A stretch of 6,764 nt of DNA from positions 1 through 6,764 of the forward strand of contig NZ_JAUNHK010000105.1 in assembly GCF_030523985.1 (NCBI RefSeq), in the 5' to 3' direction. Source of the DNA: Deinococcus sp. (lineage in GTDB: Bacteria; Deinococcota; Deinococci; Deinococcales; Deinococcaceae). A program made the translations under genes and the position numbers. This document shows, piece by piece, positions 1 through 6,764 of this stretch. The notes beneath the pieces were generated by a model. It saw only the letters and a list, made by a program, of their open reading frames with translations, made no database searches and was not told the origin of the DNA. Within the stretch, counting starts at the first letter, position 1. Each line of letters begins with the position of its first letter.

Positions 1-97
1 AAAAAGTGGTCTGAAGCGGGTCTTTGGCGGTTCCCACCACTGGGGCAGCCAGCGTAGAGCCAGCGGTCAACAGAGCCAGAGCAAGTGCCTTGAGCAT
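1..97 (-). CDS. Secreted protein of unknown function (5' part only, runs off the left edge)
   Basis: Thirty-two codons from an ATG at 97-95 are visible before the window ends. The peptide begins MLKALALALLTAGSTLAA, a textbook Sec signal peptide: one Lys at position 3, a hydrophobic core over about residues 4-12, and a likely signal peptidase I site after A17 or A18. The mature part starts PVVGTAKDPLQTTF, which is too short to place in a family. The start was chosen because it gives the signal peptide and because a TAGACT box lies exactly 7 nt upstream, the spacing of a leaderless Deinococcus mRNA; no Shine-Dalgarno site is present. It follows aspS2 on the same strand but is separated by a terminator hairpin, so it is probably its own transcription unit. 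That the coding region is real is fairly sure; the function is unknown. Confidence 0.7.
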   Translation of the reverse strand, partial: MLKALALALLTAGSTLAAPVVGTAKDPLQTTF

Positions 98-101
98 GCC
101 C

Positions 102-143
102 AAAAGTCTAAGGGAAGCATCTTGCCCCCTTAGACCCTTAGAC
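102..143 (-). terminator. Rho-independent terminator of aspS2, with a duplicated 5' arm
   Basis: Read on the minus strand, GTCTAAGGG (135-127) pairs perfectly over 9 bp with CCCTTAGAC (114-106). An inner AAG/CTT stem with a 3-nt loop lies between them, and TTTT (105-102) follows the hairpin. A second copy of GTCTAAGGG at 143-135 shares one base with the first, so either copy could form the stem. The hairpin begins 10-18 nt after the aspS2 stop codon, as expected for its terminator. The T tract is only four bases, so efficiency may be modest. Confidence 0.65.
105..110 (-). promoter_or_regulatory. -10 box (TAGACT) for a leaderless secreted-protein gene
   Basis: On the minus strand TAGACT is followed by 7 nt (TTTGGGC) and then the ATG at 97, so transcription would start at or next to the A of the start codon. 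This matches the TANNNT-plus-7 arrangement known for leaderless genes in Deinococcus. No convincing -35 box is visible 17 nt upstream (the bases there are CTAAGG). The box lies inside the 3' arm of the aspS2 terminator hairpin. Confidence 0.5.
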
Positions 144-152
144 GCACAGCAC

Positions 153-1460
<1,308 letters not shown>

Positions 1461-1465
1461 CGTGT

Positions 1466-1471
1466 CTCCTT
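1466..1471 (-). promoter_or_regulatory. Shine-Dalgarno site of aspS2
   Basis: AAGGAG with a 5-nt spacer (ACACG) before the ATG at 1460 is a near-ideal ribosome binding site and fixes the aspS2 start. It begins 5 nt after the T run of the upstream terminator, so any transcript that escapes termination can be translated. It contrasts with the leaderless leader-peptide ORF in the same transcript. Confidence 0.85.
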
Positions 1472-1476
1472 GAACG

Positions 1477-1503
1477 AAAAAACCCCGCTCACAGTGGGCG
1501 GGG
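1477..1503 (-). terminator. Rho-independent terminator in the aspS2 leader (attenuator)
   Basis: On the minus strand CCCCGC (1503-1498), a 9-nt loop CCACTGTGA and GCGGGG (1488-1483) are followed directly by six T residues (1482-1477). The stem is 6 bp, all G-C, with the T run abutting it. Because it lies between the aspS2 promoter and its ribosome binding site, it cannot simply end an upstream gene: left unchecked it would stop transcription of aspS2. This points to conditional termination. Confidence 0.85.
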
Positions 1504-1530
1504 GCGCGGCGCATACGACGAAACGTCCCC
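1501..1530 (-). promoter_or_regulatory. Candidate antiterminator hairpin
   Basis: On the minus strand GGGG-A-CGT (1530-1523) can pair with GCG-CCCC (1507-1501): four G-C pairs, one bulged A, two more G-C pairs and a G-U, enclosing a 15-nt loop. This uses 1503-1501, part of the 5' arm of the terminator, so the two structures exclude each other. The GGGG starts at the last base of the leader-peptide stop codon, so a ribosome reaching the stop would cover it. A third element, CGCGGC in leader codons 2-4 (1569-1564), can pair with GCCGCG (1510-1505) and would block the antiterminator when the leader is not translated. Folding was done by eye, without energy calculation. Confidence 0.5.
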
Positions 1531-1574
1531 TAGCGGGAATCATTATCGTCATTGTTGTTCAGAGCCGCGAACAT
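1530..1574 (-). CDS. Asn/Asp-rich leader peptide of aspS2 (14 codons)
   Basis: An ATG at 1574-1572 opens the ORF MFAALNNNDDNDSR, ending in TAG at 1532-1530. Codons 6-12 are Asn, Asn, Asn, Asp, Asp, Asn, Asp: seven in a row specifying the two amino acids whose tRNAs the downstream enzyme charges. The ATG lies 7 nt after the TACACT -10 box, so the RNA would begin at or next to the start codon and the peptide would be read from a leaderless message. The ORF ends about 27 nt before the terminator hairpin. The likely role is in cis: ribosome stalling at Asn/Asp codons when charged tRNA-Asn or tRNA-Asp is scarce would favour the antiterminator and let aspS2 be transcribed. The layout is that of amino-acid operon leader peptides; the function is inferred. 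The peptide itself probably has no job. Confidence 0.85.
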   Translation of the reverse strand: MFAALNNNDDNDSR

Positions 1575-1581
1575 AGCTGGG

Positions 1582-1610
1582 AGTGTAACGCTGCTCTCAC
1601 AGAAGGTCAA
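1582..1610 (-). promoter_or_regulatory. Sigma-70-type promoter of the leader peptide and aspS2
   Basis: TTGACC (1610-1605) matches the -35 consensus at five of six positions. A 17-bp spacer leads to TACACT (1587-1582), which matches the -10 consensus at four of six. Seven bases after the -10 box is the ATG of the leader peptide, so the start site should be at or near 1574. The promoter lies 22 bp downstream of the palindromic repeat that ends the preceding operon. Confidence 0.85.
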
Positions 1611-1632
1611 AGGGGGAAACTAGGCAGGAGGG

Positions 1633-1728
1633 TGATGGATGATGGTTCCGCTTCGCTGATGGATGATGGAGAGGAAAGAATCTTTTTCCATCGTCCATCA
1701 GGCCGTAGGCCGAACCCATCATCCATCA
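1633..1728 (-). repeat. Nested palindromic repeat after the MFS gene (possible Deinococcus small noncoding repeat or terminator)
   Basis: Four 13-bp units lie here. On the minus strand TGATGGATGATGG (1728-1716) and TGATGGACGATGG (1700-1688, one mismatch) are followed by two copies of the complement CCATCATCCATCA (1669-1657 and 1645-1633). The outer pair and the inner pair can form a two-storey stem around an A/T-rich loop (1687-1670). The spacers between units can form small side hairpins (GGCC-TAC-GGCC on one side, GC-GAA-GC on the other). The first unit contains the TGA stop codon of the MFS gene. No clear T run follows, so it is not a standard terminator, though it could slow polymerase or protect the 3' end of the operon mRNA. 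D. radiodurans is known to carry families of small intergenic repeats; membership of one is inferred. Confidence 0.75.
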
Positions 1729-2970
1729 TCTTCTCTCCGGTATGTTCCGCACCAGAATCACGCCCAGCATGAAGAACAGAGCCGCGCCCCCGAAGACCAG
1801 CGTGTAGCCGAAGTTCTCGCTCTGGCGGTTGCCCCAGTCCAGCACCGCGCCCATCGGCAGGTTCACGAACTGCGGGGCCACGAACGCCACATGCCAGATG
1901 CCCATGTCGCGGGCGTAGCTGCTCTGGCTGGGCATGGCGTCGGCCCCCAGCGCCCAGTCCACGCTGGTAAAGGCCCCGAAGCCCAGGCCGAAGCAAAAGG
2001 CCAGCGCCAGCGCCGCGACGAAACTGGGTGCCACCAGCAGCGACAGGGCCATGACCGTCATGACCGTTCCCGCGAAATAGATGACGGGTTTGCGCCCGAC
2101 GCGGTCACTCAGCCGCCCGCCGACAATGGCGGAAATGATGCTGGCGACCACGATGCAGGCCAGCATCAGCGAACTGCTCATCACCGGGTCTTTCTGCCGC
2201 AGCACGTCGCCCGCGTAGTACTGCAAAAACGGCTGCACGCTGTACTGCCCCAGCGCGAACATCACCCGCGTAATGAAGACCCATTTGAAGGGAGCATGGG
2301 AAAAAAGTTGTTTCCAGGGCAGGGTTTCGCCGCTGGGGGCAGGGGCCAGGACGTCGGCCCGCTCGGTCACCCCGCGCAGGGTGGTGAAGGCCGAAACGAG
2401 CAGCACCAGCGCCATCAACACGAAGGGAATGCTGACCCCGTAGCGGCTGCCTATCGCCATACCCGTCGCCGCGCCCAGCAGTTGTCCCAGCGCCTGCAAC
2501 GTGCCCATGGCACCGCTGTAGCGCCCGCGCTGCTCGGGCGGAATCAGTTGCGGAATCAGCGCCGAGTAGGGGGCGGTGGCATAGTTGTTGCCGAACTGCA
2601 CGACCATGAAGCCCAGCAGGTAGACCCAGAACCCCGTGCTGCCCGCCAGCAGCGCCACCGCCGCGCCCATCACCGCCAGCCCCAGCACGTTCAGCCCCAC
2701 GCCCAGTTTGAGGTAGGGCAGCCGCCGCCCCGTCCGGTCGGAATGCGCCCCGACCAGCGGCGGCACGACCAGCGCAATCGCCGCGCCGATGGCACCCAGC
2801 AGGCCCAGCCATTTGCCCTTGTCCTCTGCGCCCATAAAGCCGACCACGTGGGCAGGCATAAAGATGGTCAGCAGCATCAGCCACAAAAAAGCCGTGCCGA
2901 ACCAGAAGGCCGACAGCATCCACGGGCTGGGCAGGGGGCCAGTGCGAACTCGCGATGTGTGGGAGGTCAT
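1726..2970 (-). CDS. MFS transporter, 12 membrane segments
   Basis: A 414-aa major facilitator protein of the inner membrane, of the usual family length. About twelve hydrophobic segments are visible, the first near residues 17-39 and the last near 389-409. MFS motif A occurs in both halves: GAHSDRTGRR (74-83, loop 2-3) and GGRLSDRVGRK (284-294, loop 8-9). APYSALIPQLIPPEQRGR (133-150) resembles the loop 4-5 region of sugar/cation symporters of the GPH or sucrose-transporter kind, so a sugar-like substrate is possible but unproven. Its ATG overlaps the stop of the alpha/beta hydrolase gene by four bases (ATGA), and no good Shine-Dalgarno site is visible, so translation is probably coupled. The stop codon falls in the first unit of the palindromic repeat, so the last residues may have been changed when the repeat arrived. 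It is last in the operon. Confidence 0.92.
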   Translation of the reverse strand: MTSHTSRVRTGPLPSPWMLSAFWFGTAFLWLMLLTIFMPAHVVGFMGAEDKGKWLGLLGAIGAAIALVVPPLVGAHSDRTGRRLPYLKLGVGLNVLGLAVMGAAVALLAGSTGFWVYLLGFMVVQFGNNYATAPYSALIPQLIPPEQRGRYSGAMGTLQALGQLLGAATGMAIGSRYGVSIPFVLMALVLLVSAFTTLRGVTERADVLAPAPSGETLPWKQLFSHAPFKWVFITRVMFALGQYSVQPFLQYYAGDVLRQKDPVMSSSLMLACIVVASIISAIVGGRLSDRVGRKPVIYFAGTVMTVMALSLLVAPSFVAALALAFCFGLGFGAFTSVDWALGADAMPSQSSYARDMGIWHVAFVAPQFVNLPMGAVLDWGNRQSENFGYTLVFGGAALFFMLGVILVRNIPERR

Positions 2971-3737
2971 GTGTCCAGCAGTCTAGAGTTTGGCTCCAGC
3001 AAAAACGCCACTGCCGCGTCCCGCAGCCCCACGCTGGTGAAGTGACCGACGCCCGGCACGACATATTCGTGGAAATGCTCCGGCTGCCCCGCGTAGGCCG
3101 CCCGGTACGCCGCCGCCGTCGGCTGATGATGCTGCGCCAGCGGAAAGACGGGGTCACTGTCGCCACTTGCCAGCAGCAGGGGCGTGGGGGCCGCCTTCGC
3201 CGCGTGCGTCAGCGGACGGTGCGCGTCGAGAAAGGCCCGCAGTTCCGGGCGCCCCACCTGTGGCTCGTCCCACACGCCCGATGTGATGAGGGTGGCGGCC
3301 TTGGCAACGCGTGGCTCGGTCTGAAGCAGGGTCTGCGCCACATAGCCGCCCATACTGGATCCCACCGCCCAGACCGTCCCGGCCCCGAACCGCTCGGCGA
3401 GGGCGTCCAGCAGGGCCGGGGCCTCGGCCACCGTGCGGCGCACGCTTTCCCAGACGTATTCGCGGGGGTTCAGACCCGGCGGCGTGTCGCCCTGCCGCTC
3501 GCCGTGCAGCGCCGCGTCGGGCAGCACGGTCACGATTCCGGCAGCGGTCAGGGCCGCGTACACGCCCAGTTTGCCTTCCTTGGCAGCCCAGGCCCCGTGG
3601 TAGACGAGGCAGACGCCCCGCACGTCCTGGCCCTGCGGGGGAAGTTCCAGCAGGCAGGGCACGCCTGAGAGCACCGCCCGCTCGACGCGGTAGGGTCGTC
3701 CGTTCGCCAGCGGCGTGGCGTGGTCGGCGGGGTTCAT
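2967..3737 (-). CDS. Alpha/beta hydrolase (esterase or peptidase-like)
   Basis: A 256-aa serine hydrolase with a complete inferred triad: Ser128 in the nucleophile elbow GSSMG (126-130), Asp195 in SGDSDPVFP (191-199) and His232 in GVGHF (229-233). VYHG (45-48) before the first loop probably contributes to the oxyanion hole. There is no signal peptide, so it should act in the cytoplasm. The compact length and the motifs fit the dienelactone hydrolase/prolyl oligopeptidase-like branch; the substrate cannot be inferred. The ATG at 3737 was chosen because it overlaps the DinB gene's TGA by four bases and begins just before the fold. Starts further upstream in this frame (to 4127) would run far into the DinB gene and give a non-family extension. 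The 3' end overlaps the MFS start in the same way. Confidence 0.9.
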   Translation of the reverse strand: MNPADHATPLANGRPYRVERAVLSGVPCLLELPPQGQDVRGVCLVYHGAWAAKEGKLGVYAALTAAGIVTVLPDAALHGERQGDTPPGLNPREYVWESVRRTVAEAPALLDALAERFGAGTVWAVGSSMGGYVAQTLLQTEPRVAKAATLITSGVWDEPQVGRPELRAFLDAHRPLTHAAKAAPTPLLLASGDSDPVFPLAQHHQPTAAAYRAAYAGQPEHFHEYVVPGVGHFTSVGLRDAAVAFLLEPNSRLLDT

Positions 3738-4303
3738 GCCCCCTCTCCGGGCGCGACCACCTGCCGCAGCAGCCGCATCTGCCCCCGGTGGCTCACCTCG
3801 TCTTCCATCACATGAAACCAGGCCCAGTGGTGGTTGGCCCAGCCTTCCGCCATCGGTTGCGCCAGCCAGCCGTCGTCCTTGGTGGCAAAGACCCGCAGCG
3901 TTTCGGCGCGGGCGGCGGCGAGGTCGGCCCGCAGTTCGTCGAGGGTGGGCAGACGTGACGGCGGCGTTCCTTCCTGGCCCATCGTCAGGCCCCAGTACAC
4001 GGCGCCGTCCTGCTCCGGGGTCACGTCGCGCCCCTCGAAGGACAGCAGGTGGTAGGTGCGCTCCACCGCCGCGACATGCGCCAGCAACGTGCCGATGGAG
4101 TTGGAAAAGCCTGGGGCGGTCTGCCACAGCGCCTCTTCGGGCAGGTCGTGCACGGCTTGCAGGGTCGTCAGCCGGGCATAGGTCAGCATCTCGACCAGAG
4201 CGCCGAGGTGCGGCGTAAAAGCGGGGTCGAGGCTGGGCTGAATGTGGTAAGCCCGCTCACTCCTGAGGCTATCGGCGTGTAGGGCCGGGTCGAAAGTCTT
4301 CAT
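3734..4303 (-). CDS. DinB-family four-helix protein
   Basis: A 189-aa protein of the DinB/YfiT-like putative metalloenzyme superfamily, a four-helix bundle that binds a divalent metal; some members are thiol-dependent S-transferases. His76 in SIGTLLAHVAAVER (69-82) is the usual helix-2 ligand, and SHRGQ (171-175, His172) is the family hallmark. Family members often show His four residues before the HRGQ His; here that position is Asp168 (HVMEDEVSHRGQ), which could still bind metal. The ATG at 4303 was chosen over an in-frame ATG at 4324 because it forms an ATGA overlap with the FAD gene's stop and has a run of G residues just upstream. The 3' end overlaps the hydrolase start. Despite the name, nothing here indicates a DNA-damage role; the operon suggests detoxification or processing of a small molecule. 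Confidence 0.88.
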   Translation of the reverse strand: MKTFDPALHADSLRSERAYHIQPSLDPAFTPHLGALVEMLTYARLTTLQAVHDLPEEALWQTAPGFSNSIGTLLAHVAAVERTYHLLSFEGRDVTPEQDGAVYWGLTMGQEGTPPSRLPTLDELRADLAAARAETLRVFATKDDGWLAQPMAEGWANHHWAWFHVMEDEVSHRGQMRLLRQVVAPGEGA

Positions 4304-5697
4304 ACGTTCCCCCCCAGGCGGCACAGTTCGGCGCGGAGTTGCTGTGTATCCACCGCCCGCACGTTTCCGGCGTGGTCACGGGCCGCCCACGCTGCTGCCA
4401 GTCCCGCCGCCTCGCCCATGCTGTGACAGTTCTGCTGCACGCGGATGCTCGACTGCGCCTCGAAGGTGCTGCTCGCAGCCCGGCCCGGCACCAGCAGGTT
4501 GCCTACGCCCTGCGGCACCAGGCAGCGAAAAGGAATGTCGTGCCAGGCGTCCTTGGCAAAATAGGGGGCCGTGCCGTCGCGCTCGTGCAGCAGCTTGGCC
4601 CCGCCCTTTACCGAGTGGATGTCCACCGGGTAGTGGTTTTTGCAGATGGCGTCGGGAAATTTGCAGCAGTCCAGAATGTCTTGCAGGGTCAGGGTGTACT
4701 CGCCCACGATGCGCCGCGAGTCGCGGATGCCGACCATCGGGGCCACCACGCCGATAAACGCCTGTTCGCAGCCGGGCAGGTACTGGCGGCAAAAGCGGGT
4801 CAGCCGCTCGATGGCCCCCCGCCCGTCGGTCTGCGCCGCCGAGAGTTGCCAGGGGTCGGTGGCGTCGTTGAGGTCGGCCCGGATGCGGGGGCAGTTGAAC
4901 GACAGTTCGCCGGGCCGCCCCGGTACGCTGAACGCCTGAAAGTAGTCGCCGTCGCGCTCCAGCAGCACTCCGTCCACAATGGCCTGCCGGAACAGCGGCT
5001 CAAGACTGGAGCCGCGCCCCCACACCATCCAGAACTGCATGAATTCGGGCGACTCGTGCCACTGCCCCTGCTCTTGCAGGAAGGCCGACAGCCGCGTCAT
5101 GTCCACCCCGGCGAGGGTAAAGCGCAGGCTCATGGCCTGATGCACGCCGTCCTCGTCTCCGGCCTGAAAGGGCACGCCCGCGCCCGCCGCCACGTCCGCG
5201 TCCCCGGTGGCGTCTATGAACACTTTGGCCCGCAGCGCCTGCAATCCGCCCTTGTTATGAATGACCAGCGCCTCTATCCGTTTACCCTCCGCCCTCTGCC
5301 ATCCGCCCTCTGCGACCAGCGGCTGCACCACGTTCGTGTGATACAGCACCTCGCCGCCCGCCGAGAGCAGCATCTGCTCCAGCACGAATTTCAGGCCCTC
5401 GGGGTTGAACCAGTTGTCGTTGCCGTCCGCAGAAGTCGCGCCGTCGCCCCGCTCGTTCAGGCGGCGCTTGAGTTCGTCGGTCAGGCCCCGGTTGAGGTTC
5501 TCGCCCCCCGACACGTTCCGCATCAGTGGCGTGACCCAGGCGTTGGTGCCGGTGCCGCCCAGACTGCCCTGGGATTCGACCACCAGCACCCGCGCCCCGG
5601 CCCGCGCCGCCGCTATTCCGGCGATGGCCCCGGCGGTGCCGCCGCCCGCCACGATCACGTCCCAGTCGCGTTCCAGCGTGTCGTAGCCCAGCGTCAT
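4300..5697 (-). CDS. FAD-dependent oxidoreductase (FAD_oxidored, PF12831-like)
   Basis: A 465-aa flavoprotein. An N-terminal Rossmann fold has VIVAGGGTAGAIAG (14-27) for the FAD diphosphate and Glu41 (VVESQGSLGGTGTN) for the ribose. DATGDADVA (162-170) is the second nucleotide-binding stretch. IRDSRRIVGEYTLT (324-337) and LLVPGRAAS (401-409), then RVQQNCHSMGEAAGLAA (419-435), are typical of the PF12831 family. Members often sit in carbohydrate-use clusters beside sugar ABC transporters, as here, but their substrates are mostly unproven. No signal peptide is seen. The ATG at 5697 overlaps the lipoprotein gene's TGA by four bases. Around residues 130-139 (EGGWQRAEGK) the coding DNA contains a 12-bp direct repeat that seems to have lengthened a loop between two strands. 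The fold is sure; the reaction is not known. Confidence 0.93.
   Translation of the reverse strand: MTLGYDTLERDWDVIVAGGGTAGAIAGIAAARAGARVLVVESQGSLGGTGTNAWVTPLMRNVSGGENLNRGLTDELKRRLNERGDGATSADGNDNWFNPEGLKFVLEQMLLSAGGEVLYHTNVVQPLVAEGGWQRAEGKRIEALVIHNKGGLQALRAKVFIDATGDADVAAGAGVPFQAGDEDGVHQAMSLRFTLAGVDMTRLSAFLQEQGQWHESPEFMQFWMVWGRGSSLEPLFRQAIVDGVLLERDGDYFQAFSVPGRPGELSFNCPRIRADLNDATDPWQLSAAQTDGRGAIERLTRFCRQYLPGCEQAFIGVVAPMVGIRDSRRIVGEYTLTLQDILDCCKFPDAICKNHYPVDIHSVKGGAKLLHERDGTAPYFAKDAWHDIPFRCLVPQGVGNLLVPGRAASSTFEAQSSIRVQQNCHSMGEAAGLAAAWAARDHAGNVRAVDTQQLRAELCRLGGNV
5288..5313. repeat. Short tandem repeat inside the FAD oxidoreductase gene
   Basis: TCCGCCCTCTGC occurs at 5288-5299 and again at 5302-5313, a perfect 12-bp repeat with a 14-bp period. 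On the coding strand this reads GCAGAGGGCGGA twice. Since 14 is not a multiple of three, the two copies are read in different frames (AEGG, then QRAEG), giving the polar stretch AEGGWQRAEG in an apparent loop. Repeats rich in GCAGAGGG-like units are reminiscent of intergenic Deinococcus repeats; that link is from memory and untested. Confidence 0.7.
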
Positions 5698-6080
5698 CGA
5701 ATCGCGACGGTGCCCCAGGAGGTGCCGTTGACCACGACTTCAAAGGGGTTGGTGCGGGGGGGCGTGCCGGGATCGGTATAGGTCACCTTTTGCCAGCCCA
5801 AATTGGCCGGGCAGACCACATTCTGGCCCTCGGGGCGGGTGCCGACTGCCCGGAGCTTGAGCTGGCTGGACGTGCGTGAAACCAGTTCCAGACGTTTGAA
5901 GGTGTTGCAGCCTCCAACTTCCACTTCGACGACGACATCCAGTGGTGCGGTCGGCTGCGCCTGGGCGGGGAACTCGACAGACTTGACCGTCATGTCGTAT
6001 TCCACACTGCTGGGCAAAGAGGGCGGGGTGCATCCAGTCAGCCCCAGGACGACGACCAGGCCAGGGATCAGTTTTCGCAT
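5694..6080 (-). CDS. Small lipoprotein of unknown function
   Basis: A 128-aa protein with a lipoprotein signal: Arg2 and Lys3, a hydrophobic core (about 4-15) and the lipobox LTGC with Cys17 as the likely lipidated residue after signal peptidase II cleavage. The residue after Cys is Thr. The mature part, about 110 aa, looks rich in beta strands and has two Cys (C58 and C90) that could form a disulfide outside the cytoplasm. No family is recognised. The start is secure because an in-frame TGA lies two codons upstream and the lipobox follows; only GAGG close to the ATG offers ribosome binding. It starts 18 bp after the ABC permease and overlaps the FAD gene by four bases, so it is within the operon. 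It might assist the transporter at the cell surface, but nothing in the sequence shows this. Confidence 0.88.
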   Translation of the reverse strand: MRKLIPGLVVVLGLTGCTPPSLPSSVEYDMTVKSVEFPAQAQPTAPLDVVVEVEVGGCNTFKRLELVSRTSSQLKLRAVGTRPEGQNVVCPANLGWQKVTYTDPGTPPRTNPFEVVVNGTSWGTVAIR

Positions 6081-6098
6081 ACCTCAAGTATGCCGCGT

Positions 6099-6764
<666 letters not shown>

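Noticed and set aside
2971..2985. TAGACT box upstream of the MFS start as an internal promoter
   Set aside because: The spacing to the ATG is 9 nt rather than 7, no -35 box is visible (GCGTTT at the right place), and the bases are explained as the coding end of the hydrolase.
1663..3045. Plus-strand open frame of 460 codons across the MFS gene
   Set aside because: Antisense to a 12-TM protein with both MFS motif A copies; the translation is low-complexity His/Gln/Arg-rich.
4339..5781. Plus-strand open frame of 480 codons across the FAD gene
   Set aside because: Antisense shadow of a gene with complete FAD-binding motifs; its translation is rich in His, Arg and Gly with no recognisable domain.

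Overview
This window is high-GC bacterial DNA with every supported gene on the minus strand, so genes are read from high to low coordinates. It most likely comes from a Deinococcus, close to D. radiodurans. The grounds are an archaeal-type 435-residue AspRS carrying the non-discriminating residues H28 and P77, TANNNT -10 boxes placed 7 nt before start codons (leaderless mRNAs), and small palindromic and tandem repeats of the kind seen in that genus. The species is inferred; no search was run.

Right to left, the window opens with a six-gene run at 6764-1726. It holds a CUT1-type sugar ABC permease (cut by the window edge), a small lipoprotein, a PF12831-type FAD oxidoreductase, a DinB-fold protein, an alpha/beta hydrolase and a 12-TM MFS transporter. 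An 18-bp gap separates permease and lipoprotein. Each of the next four junctions is a 4-bp ATGA start/stop overlap, so this is almost certainly one translationally coupled operon. The substrate cannot be read from sequence; uptake and oxidative or hydrolytic processing of a carbohydrate-like compound is a reasonable guess.

The operon ends in a 96-bp nested palindrome (1633-1728) built from four 13-bp units, the first of which supplies the MFS stop codon. Next comes a compact regulatory region at 1610-1461: a good sigma-70-type promoter, a leaderless 14-codon ORF encoding MFAALNNNDDNDSR, a possible antiterminator, a Rho-independent terminator and a strong Shine-Dalgarno site. It controls aspS2, the AspRS that charges both tRNA-Asp and tRNA-Asn. 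The seven Asn/Asp codons in a row look like a ribosome-mediated attenuator sensing the enzyme's own products. This is the most interesting signal in the window.

Downstream of aspS2 a terminator hairpin overlaps the -10 box of the next gene, a leaderless gene for a secreted protein cut by the left edge. No rRNA, tRNA, CRISPR array, insertion sequence or prophage gene was seen.
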